A stretch of DNA of 23,014 nt, taken from a virus. Positions 6,113-10,674 of the stretch are shown here, one piece after another. The position numbers and the translations under genes were made by a program. The DNA is taken from the IMG/VR virus record IMGVR_UViG_3300044626_000371, positions 1-23,014 of that record. One strand, 5' to 3'. The notes beneath the pieces are model-generated. The model made no database searches. It worked only from the letters and a program-made list of their open reading frames with translations, and was not told where the DNA came from. Numbering within the stretch: position 1 is the first letter of the stretch; every line of letters starts with the position of its first letter.

Positions 6113-7597
6113 TCAGAATGTGAACTTAGTCTGGACTACACCACCCCACTTGCTGGAATCTTGATAACGCTGATTGTTATCAACATAGAACAGAGCAGGA
6201 GTAATGCTGATGTTATCGGTGACTTGGAACTTGTAGAAGATTTCAAGCAGAGTTGCATCATCTACACCAGCGGTTTCGGCAGAAGGTGCTTGACCCAAAG
6301 CAATACCAGCAGAGTTACCCTTAGCAAAGACATCGCTCCACTGAAGACCAACCATCCAAGAATTGGAATCAGTAGCATCACCCGAACCAGGAGTACCACT
6401 TACACCATTATATCCATAAGCAGCAGAAACGGAAGGAACCCAACCAGATTGTTGTGGTTGCCAATAAGCATTAAGAGCAACACTATTGGATTCTTGACCA
6501 GCAGCAAGAGTACCATTAGCACTCAAGAGACCGTTGTAGGTGCGCGAACGAGTGCCTTCAGTACCATAACGGTAACCTACGGCAACACCCCACTGAGGAG
6601 CACGATAACCAACTTGAGCAAGCAGGTTCAGAGCACCATCAGCATTGAATACACCAGTTTCGGAATCATCACCGTTCTGAGCAACATAGTTCAGACCAGC
6701 AACAAATCCACCTTGACCTTTCTTGGTAGGTTGTTTCCACTGAGCACCAAAACCAGCACCAGTTGCCTTGTTATAGACACCGGGAACACCAGAAACAGCA
6801 AAGAAGTCAAGAATTTCTGACTTATAAGCAGAAGGAATCCATGCCATCTCGGTATTACGAACCAGAGGACCAGCAGTTAGAGTTAGACTCTTACTTACAG
6901 GGAACTGGTAGTAAAGACGATCGATCTCTACAGTTCTATCGGTAGATTCTGCCTTATCAAGTTTGAACAAAGAAGAACTAGAACCAAAAGGATCGCTACT
7001 GAAGTTACCGGAACGAAGACGAGTACGGAGCAAGTCCTTACCAGTAAACGAGGTATCAAAGTTCAGACGCAGATCATAGTTGAATGCGGTGTTACCCACA
7101 TCAGCACCTTTATTGGTTTCAAGACTAGGAACTCCACCAAGCATGAAATTGACTTCACCCTTGAGTTTAGTAGTGGTAGAGAATTGTGTTGCTTCCAAGT
7201 TTCCAACACGGTTCTCCAGACCATCTACACGACCCTTGAGTACTGCAAGTTCACTCTTGAATTCGTTCAGCAGTCGTTGAAGTTCATCTGTAGTTTCAGT
7301 CACACGATCCAAACAGGCATTCAGCAGTGCTGCTGCTTCAAAGCGAGTCATTGCCTGACCACCTTTGTATGTGCCGTTAGGATAACCAGCAACGCAACCA
7401 TAACGGTCTACGAGGTTGGTAAGTGCCTGATATGCCCAATCAGTAGGTTGGACATCAGAGAATTGAGTAACACTTGTAACCTGTGCTGCCGAAGCATACT
7501 TATTGACATCCTCAGTATTGAGTTCTGCAGCGATAGCAGCAGGAGCAACAAGACCCAGAGCAACAGGGACGAGCATTAGTTTTTTAAGAAAATTCAT
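6113..7597 (-). CDS. cyanobacterial-type outer-membrane porin with SLH domain (SomA/OprB-like)
   Basis: Cyanobacterial major porins have a signal peptide, one SLH domain that anchors to peptidoglycan-linked polysaccharide, a coiled coil and a C-terminal beta-barrel. All four are visible: signal peptide at residues 1-23 (ending AIAA), SLH at about 44-97 (FSDVQPTDWAYQAL, YPNGTYKGGQAMTRFEAA), coiled coil at about 100-135 (RVDGLENRVGNLEA), then an alternating-strand region ending in phenylalanine (VQTKFTF) as outer-membrane barrels do. The 494-residue length is complete. It has its own terminator and lies just upstream of pstS. The protein should insert in the host outer membrane and admit small anions or solutes; a role in phosphate entry is inference from its neighbour. 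Confidence 0.9.
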   Translation of the reverse strand: MNFLKKLMLVPVALGLVAPAAIAAELNTEDVNKYASAAQVTSVTQFSDVQPTDWAYQALTNLVDRYGCVAGYPNGTYKGGQAMTRFEAAALLNACLDRVTETTDELQRLLNEFKSELAVLKGRVDGLENRVGNLEATQFSTTTKLKGEVNFMLGGVPSLETNKGADVGNTAFNYDLRLNFDTSFTGKDLLRTRLRSGNFSSDPFGSSSSLFKLDKAESTDRTVEIDRLYYQFPVSKSLTLTAGPLVRNTEMAWIPSAYKSEILDFFAVSGVPGVYNKATGAGFGAQWKQPTKKGQGGFVAGLNYVAQNGDDSETGVFNADGALNLLAQVGYRAPQWGVAVGYRYGTEGTRSRTYNGLLSANGTLAAGQESNSVALNAYWQPQQSGWVPSVSAAYGYNGVSGTPGSGDATDSNSWMVGLQWSDVFAKGNSAGIALGQAPSAETAGVDDATLLEIFYKFQVTDNISITPALFYVDNNQRYQDSSKWGGVVQTKFTF

Positions 7598-7656
7598 ATA
7601 GTTCGTTAAGAATTACAACTACGAAGTTTATTTAGACCCCCTGATATTTTAGGGGA

Positions 7657-7727
7657 AGCGGATACACGGATTTGAACCGAGGATAAAAGTTTGGAAAACT
7701 CTTGTGTTACCACTACACCATATCCGC
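7657..7727 (-). tRNA. tRNA-Gly (TCC)
   Basis: Acceptor GCGGATA/TATCCGC, anticodon loop TTTCCAA, T-loop TTCAAAT, discriminator T. It is the last tRNA of the array, followed by a short hairpin (CCCCT/AGGGG) and the porin gene. Confidence 0.93.
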
Positions 7728-7732
7728 AATGT

Positions 7733-7803
7733 TGAGAGTGGAAGGTTTCGCATCCTTCTACTGTATCCCTTGTCGGGGTGCCTTACTTTTGGCATCACTC
7801 TCA
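7733..7803 (-). ncRNA. tRNA-sized cloverleaf-like RNA without an anticodon
   Basis: A perfect 8-bp closing stem (TGAGAGTG/CACTCTCA) encloses a 4-bp hairpin (TGCC/GGCA), a weak CCC/GGG hairpin, and a 5-bp hairpin (GAAGG/CCTTC) that abuts the closing stem as a T-arm would. The 71-nt length equals a tRNA, but there is no TTCRA T-loop and no plausible anticodon loop. It lies 24 bp downstream of a consensus promoter and 5 bp before tRNA-Gly. Function unknown. Confidence 0.5.
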
Positions 7804-7826
7804 GCGTACTTCCTTCACACCATGGA

Positions 7827-7855
7827 ATTATAAGACATAATGAGTATTATGTCAA
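7827..7855 (-). promoter_or_regulatory. consensus sigma70 promoter with palindromic spacer
   Basis: TTGACA (7850-7855), 17 bp, TATAAT (7827-7832). The -35 overlaps the last base of tRNA-Thr. A perfect 8-bp inverted repeat (GACATAAT/ATTATGTC, 4-bp centre) fills the spacer. It drives the tRNA-like RNA and tRNA-Gly. Confidence 0.85.
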
Positions 7856-7925
7856 GCCCCATAACAGAATTGAACTGTTCTCTGCAGTTTACAAAACTGC
7901 TGCATCACCACAATGCTTATAGGGC
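7855..7925 (-). tRNA. tRNA-Thr (TGT)
   Basis: Acceptor GCCCTAT/ATGGGGC, D-stem GCAT/ATGC, anticodon loop TTTGTAA, T-arm AACAG-TTCAATT-CTGTT, discriminator T. Its 5' half is also the last codons of the HNH gene. Confidence 0.93.
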
Positions 7926-8233
7926 GGATTGTGTAATTCTCTATGGCAGTTAGCACAAACAAGAATACACTTTTTTGCTTCTTCTCTTTGTTTTTCAAGA
8001 GAAAGAGTAGACCCAATTATACCACCTTCCTTTACGGTTGGGTCAAGATGGTGGAAATCTAATGCGGCAATGCACTTATTATACCCACATATAGAGCAAC
8101 AGTTTCCTGCTTCCTCTTTTAGAATAGCAACATTTTTCCTTCTGGTAGCGGATACACGCTCTGCGCTTTTCTTTGCCCAATCAGGATTTTTTGCTTTTCT
8201 TTCAGCATAAGTTCGTGTTTCTATTTTTGCCAT
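7889..8233 (-). CDS. HNH endonuclease, probably a free-standing homing endonuclease
   Basis: This 114-residue protein carries an HNH nuclease core with a zinc site: C46-x2-C49, the catalytic FHHLDP (H61, H62), and C93-x2-C96-HREL. The N-terminus is basic and lysine/arginine-rich, as expected for DNA binding. Such small HNH proteins act as mobile endonucleases in T4-like phages and often sit beside tRNA genes. The last 12 codons and the stop lie inside tRNA-Thr. A late octamer TATAAATA (8255-8262) precedes the ATG by 21 bp; no ribosome binding site is evident. Confidence 0.88.
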   Translation of the reverse strand: MAKIETRTYAERKAKNPDWAKKSAERVSATRRKNVAILKEEAGNCCSICGYNKCIAALDFHHLDPTVKEGGIIGSTLSLEKQREEAKKCILVCANCHRELHNPPYKHCGDAAVL

Positions 8234-8254
8234 TATTATTGGTATAACTTTTAT

Positions 8255-8262
8255 TATTTATA
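8255..8262 (-). promoter_or_regulatory. T4-type late promoter of the HNH gene
   Basis: TATAAATA between tRNA-Asn and the HNH start, 21 bp before the ATG. Confidence 0.65.
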
Positions 8263-8269
8263 CCGATAA

Positions 8270-8342
8270 CTCCCCCACCTGGACTCGAACCAGGAACACT
8301 TTGATTAACAGTCAAATACTCTGCCAATTGAGCTATAGGGGA
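8270..8342 (-). tRNA. tRNA-Asn (GTT)
   Basis: Acceptor TCCCCTA/TGGGGGA, anticodon loop CTGTTAA, T-loop TTCGAGT, discriminator G. Confidence 0.95.
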
Positions 8343-8348
8343 ATATTG

Positions 8349-8461
8349 GTAGGAGGGGGAGAACAAAGTGACTACCTCATCCCTCTTGCACATCATCTAG
8401 ACTTTTGGACAGACCAGAGAGAGGTGTTGCACTTCCTACATTTTGATAGAGGCGCCTATCA
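8349..8461 (-). ncRNA. structured RNA segment between promoter and tRNA-Asn
   Basis: Just downstream of the promoter at 8468-8496 comes a 6-bp hairpin (TGATAG/CTATCA, 8444-8461). A domain closed by GTAGGA/TCCTAC (8349-8439) with internal ACCTC/GAGGT pairing follows. The segment has no convincing ORF. It may be a leader removed during tRNA processing or a stable RNA. Confidence 0.35.
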
Positions 8462-8467
8462 GTTTAT

Positions 8468-8496
8468 ATAGTAACAAACTTTTGAAGGTTTGTCAA
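8468..8496 (-). promoter_or_regulatory. sigma70 promoter inside the tRNA array
   Basis: TTGACA (8491-8496), 17 bp, TACTAT (8468-8473), 3 bp past tRNA-Arg(ACG). The spacer contains ACAAAC/GTTTGT as an inverted repeat. Confidence 0.75.
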
Positions 8497-8498
8497 GC

Positions 8499-8571
8499 GT
8501 CCTTTGAGAGATTCGAACTCCCGACACATAGGTTCGTAGCCTACTGCTCTAATCCACTGAGCTAAAAGAAC
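8499..8571 (-). tRNA. tRNA-Arg (ACG)
   Basis: Acceptor GTTCTTT/AAAGGAC, anticodon loop CTACGAA, T-loop TTCGAAT, discriminator G. The A34 anticodon would need tRNA adenosine deaminase (host TadA). Confidence 0.94.
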
Positions 8572-8575
8572 AAGG

Positions 8576-8647
8576 CGAAGGGTGAGGGATTTGAACCCCC
8601 ATCGCAAGGTTTTGGAGACCTGCATCTTACCGTTAGACTAACCCAAC
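8576..8647 (-). tRNA. tRNA-Trp (CCA), with stem mismatches
   Basis: The anticodon loop CTCCAAA gives CCA; T-arm GGGGG-TTCAAAT-CCCTC; discriminator G. The acceptor GTTGGGT/ACCCTTC has two T-T mismatches and the anticodon stem one C-T mismatch, so function is less certain than for its neighbours. Confidence 0.75.
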
Positions 8648-8669
8648 AAAATTTGGATATAAAATCCAA

Positions 8670-8743
8670 TGCCCGATACAGGACTCGAACCTGTAAAACC
8701 TTGTTTCTAAGACAAGTATGTATTCCAATTCCATCAATCGGGC
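8670..8743 (-). tRNA. tRNA-Leu (TAG), short variable loop
   Basis: Acceptor GCCCGAT/ATCGGGC, anticodon stem CTTGT/ACAAG with loop CTTAGAA, T-arm ACAGG-TTCGAGT-CCTGT, discriminator A. The variable region is only about 5 nt (GTTTT), whereas bacterial leucine tRNAs have a long arm. Confidence 0.88.
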
Positions 8744-8746
8744 TGG

Positions 8747-8817
8747 CTGAGAAACTAGGACTCGAACCTAGATAAACGCCTTCAAAGGGCGGTGTCCTAC
8801 CATTAGACGATTTCTCA
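8747..8817 (-). tRNA. tRNA-Gln (TTG)
   Basis: Acceptor TGAGAAA/TTTCTCA, anticodon loop CTTTGAA, T-loop TTCGAGT, discriminator G. Confidence 0.94.
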
Positions 8818-8821
8818 TTGG

Positions 8822-8893
8822 GGTGTCGTGAGGGAATCGAACCCTCGTAGGGAGAATCACAATCTCCAGTCTTAACCACTAGACTAACGACAC
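8822..8893 (-). tRNA. tRNA-His (GTG)
   Basis: Acceptor GTGTCGT/ACGACAC, anticodon loop TTGTGAT, T-loop TTCGATT, discriminator C. The base before position 1 is T, so the usual encoded G at -1 is absent. Confidence 0.92.
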
Positions 8894-8895
8894 AG

Positions 8896-8968
8896 TGGCT
8901 GTAGATGGATTCGAACCACCGACGACTTCCGTATGAAAGAAGCGTTCTACCAACTGAACTATACAACC
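8896..8968 (-). tRNA. tRNA with anticodon CAT (elongator Met, or Ile2 if modified)
   Basis: Acceptor GGTTGTA/TACAGCC, anticodon loop TTCATAC, T-loop TTCGAAT, discriminator A. The G1-C72 pair argues against an initiator. Lysidine-modified Ile cannot be excluded. Confidence 0.92.
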
Positions 8969-8971
8969 TGG

Positions 8972-9054
8972 TGGAAGATGTTGGATTCGAACCAACGGAG
9001 GTTTTATCCTCACGGTTTAGCAAACCGATGCATTAACCGCTCTGCCAATCTTCC
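8972..9054 (-). tRNA. tRNA-Ser (GCT)
   Basis: Acceptor GGAAGAT/ATCTTCC, anticodon GCT, long variable arm (TGAGGATAAAACCTC), T-loop TTCGAAT. The discriminator is A rather than the usual G of serine tRNA. Confidence 0.92.
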
Positions 9055-9058
9055 AAGT

Positions 9059-9148
9059 GGGGAGAAGGTGGAATCGAACCACCATTGCCAAAGGACGGAA
9101 TCGAACCGTCTCTAACACCGTCGTGCTCACCATCCAAGGTGCTCTCCC
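9059..9148 (-). ncRNA. tRNA-like RNA with two T-arm-like hairpins
   Basis: The ends pair as an acceptor stem (GGGAGAG/TTCTCCC), and a normal T-arm (GGTGG-TTCGATT-CCACC) abuts it. A second hairpin with the same loop (GACGG-TTCGATT-CCGTC) lies 10 nt upstream. A CACC/GGTG hairpin and an AGCAC/GTGTT hairpin with a 4-nt loop occupy the D and anticodon positions. The only 7-nt loop that could serve as anticodon loop is the second TTCGATT (CGA, serine), but then the D region is about 12 nt too long. It may be an aberrant tRNA-Ser, a recombined tRNA, or a tRNA-like RNA. Confidence 0.55.
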
Positions 9149-9151
9149 AAG

Positions 9152-9258
9152 TTGATAAGGGCGCCTGATTTAAAGTGCGCTTGGGTCGTTTAACTAGGGG
9201 ACTATTTCACCCTCCTCCCCCGTCACACTAATGTTTGGTGGGGGTGGACCCTTATCAA
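9152..9258 (-). ncRNA. 107-nt structured RNA closed by a 10-bp stem
   Basis: The perfect inverted repeat TTGATAAGGG/CCCTTATCAA encloses 87 nt containing GCGC/GCGC and CCCCC/GGGGG pairings. It fits exactly between tRNA-Ile and the tRNA-like RNA, has no convincing ORF, and is G+C-rich. Its position resembles that of stable RNAs C and D in the T4 tRNA cluster. Confidence 0.5.
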
Positions 9259-9330
9259 TAGGAATACCCAGATTTGAACTGGAATCTATCGGTTATCAAC
9301 CGATTGCTCTAACCATTGAGCTATATTCCT
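9259..9330 (-). tRNA. tRNA-Ile (GAT)
   Basis: Acceptor AGGAATA/TATTCCT, anticodon loop TTGATAA, T-loop TTCAAAT, discriminator A. Confidence 0.95.
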
Positions 9331-9334
9331 GAGG

Positions 9335-9408
9335 CGGGAACAATTGGATTTGAACCAATAACACCTTGTTCTTCAAACAAGTGCTCTACCAATTGGAGCT
9401 ATGTTCCC
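9335..9408 (-). tRNA. tRNA-Phe (GAA)
   Basis: Acceptor GGGAACA/TGTTCCC, anticodon loop TTGAAGA, T-arm ATTGG-TTCAAAT-CCAAT. The discriminator is G, where A is usual. Confidence 0.93.
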
Positions 9409-9412
9409 AAGG

Positions 9413-9486
9413 TCTGAGAGGCAGGATTTGAACCTGCGACTTGAGCGTTCCAAACACCCAGCTCTACCAAACTGAGCTACTCCCAG
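9413..9486 (-). tRNA. tRNA-Pro (TGG), copy 2
   Basis: Acceptor CTGGGAG/CTCTCAG with C1-G72, anticodon loop TTTGGAA, T-loop TTCAAAT, discriminator A. It reads the same anticodon as the copy at 3578 but differs widely in sequence, so the two were acquired independently. Confidence 0.92.
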
Positions 9487-9489
9487 ATA

Positions 9490-9561
9490 CATTCCTAACG
9501 GGATTCGAACCCGTGTTACCTCCTTGAAAGGGAGGTGACCTAACCGCTAGTCGATAGGAAC
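9490..9561 (-). tRNA. tRNA-Glu (TTC)
   Basis: Acceptor GTTCCTA/TAGGAAT (G1-U72 wobble), anticodon loop CTTTCAA, T-loop TTCGAAT, discriminator G. Confidence 0.93.
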
Positions 9562-9568
9562 TTGATTT

Positions 9569-9629
9569 GAAGGCAGGTGCGGTATCATCCCGAAGGCGTT
9601 CCCATGCTCCTTTTACTTTCCTTGCCTCC
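9569..9629 (-). ncRNA. possible structured RNA between tRNA-Asp and tRNA-Glu
   Basis: A 7-bp terminal stem (GGAGGCA/TGCCTTC, one G-U) closes 47 nt with a CC-TTCG-GG mini-hairpin. The acceptor-like stem length is suggestive, but no T-arm or anticodon arm is present. Confidence 0.3.
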
Positions 9630-9631
9630 AA

Positions 9632-9703
9632 CGACCCTAACGAGATTCGAACTCGTGATTCTTCTTAGACAGAGAAGTATGATAACCACTTCATCATAGG
9701 GTC
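9632..9703 (-). tRNA. tRNA-Asp (GTC)
   Basis: Acceptor GACCCTA/TAGGGTC, anticodon loop CTGTCTA, T-loop TTCGAAT, discriminator G. Confidence 0.95.
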
Positions 9704-9707
9704 AAGG

Positions 9708-9796
9708 TGGGAGAAGAGGGAATTGCACCCCCAACGGTTCTTATGTAACAGTTTTACAGACTGCCGCCACACATATCTAATAGTAGCCTTTCTCCC
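9708..9796 (-). tRNA. tRNA-Tyr (GTA), aberrant D- and T-loops
   Basis: Acceptor GGGAGAA/TTCTCCC, anticodon loop CTGTAAA, long variable arm, discriminator A. The T-loop is TGCAATT (G replaces T at position 55), and the D-loop (TATTAGATATGT) lacks the G18-G19 pair that normally docks with it. Confidence 0.8.
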
Positions 9797-9799
9797 AAA

Positions 9800-9872
9800 T
9801 GGGTCGTAGAGGAGTTGAACCTCTCTCTACCGGTTAAAAGCCGGGTGCATAAAACCGATCTGCCAACGACCC
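9800..9872 (-). tRNA. tRNA-Lys (TTT)
   Basis: Acceptor GGGTCGT/ACGACCC, anticodon loop CTTTTAA, T-arm AGAGG-TTCAACT-CCTCT, discriminator A. Confidence 0.95.
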
Positions 9873-10002
9873 AAATAATATGGATAAATATTCGGTTGTC
9901 TAGGTTCTGGTGGAGAGGCAATCCCTCAACCACTTGATTAGAATACCACCGTTTGGTCTCTGGGGGGAGATTGGTGGGCACTTAGGAAACTGGTACAGGC
10001 AA
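9873..10002. other. 130-bp spacer in the tRNA array
   Basis: A GTG-started frame (from 9981) reads toward tRNA-Lys with protein-like composition but runs on through the tRNA before stopping, so I do not call it a gene. A late-promoter-like AATATTTA segment and a TATTAT lie close to tRNA-Lys, too near to start that transcript properly. It may be a decayed gene. Confidence 0.3.
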
Positions 10003-10037
10003 CAAAAAAGGGGAGGAAACTTTTGGTTTCTCTCCCC
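10003..10037 (-). terminator. terminator of the 33-codon gene
   Basis: GGGGAG and GAAAC (one bulged A) pair with GTTTC and CTCCCC around a short A-rich loop, followed by six T. It lies 30 bp past the stop at 10067. Confidence 0.88.
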
Positions 10038-10066
10038 CTTCTTATTTGCTTTTTATGGATTACATC

Positions 10067-10168
10067 TTACATATGTCTTTCCATATCCGCAAACAGGGGA
10101 GAACCCTCAATATGCCAATAGCGGCAATCGAGATTACTAATCTGTTTTGTGGGCATCGGATAAGACAT
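10067..10168 (-). CDS. 33-residue protein encoded within the tRNA array
   Basis: An ATG at 10168 opens a 33-residue frame starting MSYPMPTKQISNLDC and ending in a methionine/histidine-rich helix (ADMERHM). The gene has every part of a transcription unit: promoter TTGACT-17-TATAAA at 10192-10220, an AGG-containing ribosome binding site about 9 bp upstream, and a strong terminator 30 bp downstream. The family is unknown. It contains one Cys, one Trp and no membrane segment. The compact unit argues for real expression, as peptide or as a small RNA of about 180 nt. Confidence 0.55.
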   Translation of the reverse strand: MSYPMPTKQISNLDCRYWHIEGSPLFADMERHM

Positions 10169-10191
10169 TGTTTTCGACCTAAGTGTTTTTA

Positions 10192-10220
10192 TTTATAAGA
10201 CTTTTTTGTTAAAAAGTCAA
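10192..10220 (-). promoter_or_regulatory. combined early/late promoter of the 33-codon gene
   Basis: TTGACT (10215-10220), 17 bp, TATAAA (10192-10197). The -10 also forms a late octamer TATAAATA (10190-10197). The -35 starts 2 bp past tRNA-Ala. The spacer carries GACTTTTT/AAAAAGTC as an inverted repeat. Confidence 0.75.
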
Positions 10221-10221
10221 G

Positions 10222-10295
10222 TGGAGAATATCGGACTCGAACCGATGACATCTTGCTTGCAAAGCAAGTGCTACTACCAACTGAGCTAATTCCCC
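10222..10295 (-). tRNA. tRNA-Ala (TGC)
   Basis: Acceptor GGGGAAT/ATTCTCC with the alanine identity pair G3-U70, anticodon loop TTTGCAA, T-loop TTCGAGT, discriminator A. The D-loop has two extra bases. Confidence 0.95.
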
Positions 10296-10298
10296 AAG

Positions 10299-10372
10299 CG
10301 TCCCGAGCTGGATTCGAACCAGCGACCCACATCTTAGAAGGATGTTGCACTAATCCGCTGTGCTATCGGGAC
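10299..10372 (-). tRNA. tRNA-Arg (TCT)
   Basis: Acceptor GTCCCGA/TCGGGAC, anticodon loop CTTCTAA, T-loop TTCGAAT, discriminator G. First tRNA of the main array in the direction of transcription. Confidence 0.95.
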
Positions 10373-10460
10373 ATAAGGAACCTCCCTGTTTGTGCTTCTA
10401 TGAGAGGCATGGGAGGTGTGGGATTTATAAGAAGTTTGGACCTCCTCCACCCGTGAACCT
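10373..10460 (-). ncRNA. leader segment upstream of the tRNA array
   Basis: The segment lies between the promoter at 10461-10489 and tRNA-Arg(TCT). It contains a perfect 7-bp stem (ACCTCCC/GGGAGGT) around a 24-nt loop, and a late-like TATAAAT. I see no convincing ORF. It is probably a processed 5' leader. Confidence 0.3.
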
Positions 10461-10489
10461 ACTATAAGGCATCAGGGTACTAAAGTCAA
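10461..10489 (-). promoter_or_regulatory. promoter heading the tRNA array
   Basis: TTGACT (10484-10489), 17 bp, TATAGT (10461-10466). The -35 overlaps the stop codon of the histone-like gene. Confidence 0.75.
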
Positions 10490-10674
10490 CCCTTTGCTTC
10501 CTTACGGGCGTTCTTCTCTTCGGTAATCTCGCCTCTACGGGTCTTGACGAGTTTGGCAACTTCCTGAAGTGCCTTACGGGCACGAGTACCGGCGGCACTA
10601 TTACCAGCAGTGAACTTTTCGTCTTCTACTTTCCACGCTTCAATAGCAGTCAGTAGTTCTTGTGATACAGACAT
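10486..10674 (-). CDS. histone H1-like (Hc1-type) small basic protein
   Basis: The 62-residue protein resembles the N-terminal part of bacterial histone H1-like proteins: residues 21-47 carry the family pattern F-x-x-GN-x-AAGTRARKALQE followed by a basic helix. It lacks the long Lys/Ala-rich tail of chlamydial Hc1. Such proteins coat or condense DNA; here it could bind phage or host DNA. I place the start at the ATG at 10674, which has GGAG six bases upstream; the in-frame extension to 10806 overlaps the preceding gene. A late-like TATAAACA (10701-10708) lies upstream. With Dps this is the second putative nucleoid protein in the window. Confidence 0.75.
   Translation of the reverse strand: MSVSQELLTAIEAWKVEDEKFTAGNSAAGTRARKALQEVAKLVKTRRGEITEEKNARKEAKG

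Noticed and set aside
6050-6820. 256-codon plus-strand ORF opposite the porin gene
   Set aside because: It is antisense to a clear porin gene, starts inside the pstS operator region, and its Ser/Thr/Ile-rich translation is an artefact of the opposite strand.
8562-9023. 153-codon minus-strand ORF across the tRNA array
   Set aside because: It is simply the translation of five consecutive tRNA genes; the GSNP/SSVGRT-like words come from T-arm sequences.
9059-9148. tmRNA-like 3' end suggested by the TTCGATT loop
   Set aside because: There is no tag ORF or tmRNA-type 5' partner; the acceptor stem closes locally within 90 nt.
9874-9902. TAGACA-16-TATTAT as promoter for tRNA-Lys
   Set aside because: The -10 ends only about 2 bp before the tRNA, so the start would fall inside it.
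9754-9981. 75-codon GTG-started ORF toward tRNA-Lys
   Set aside because: The first 35 codons look protein-like, but the frame only closes after reading through tRNA-Lys and into tRNA-Tyr; no ribosome binding site.
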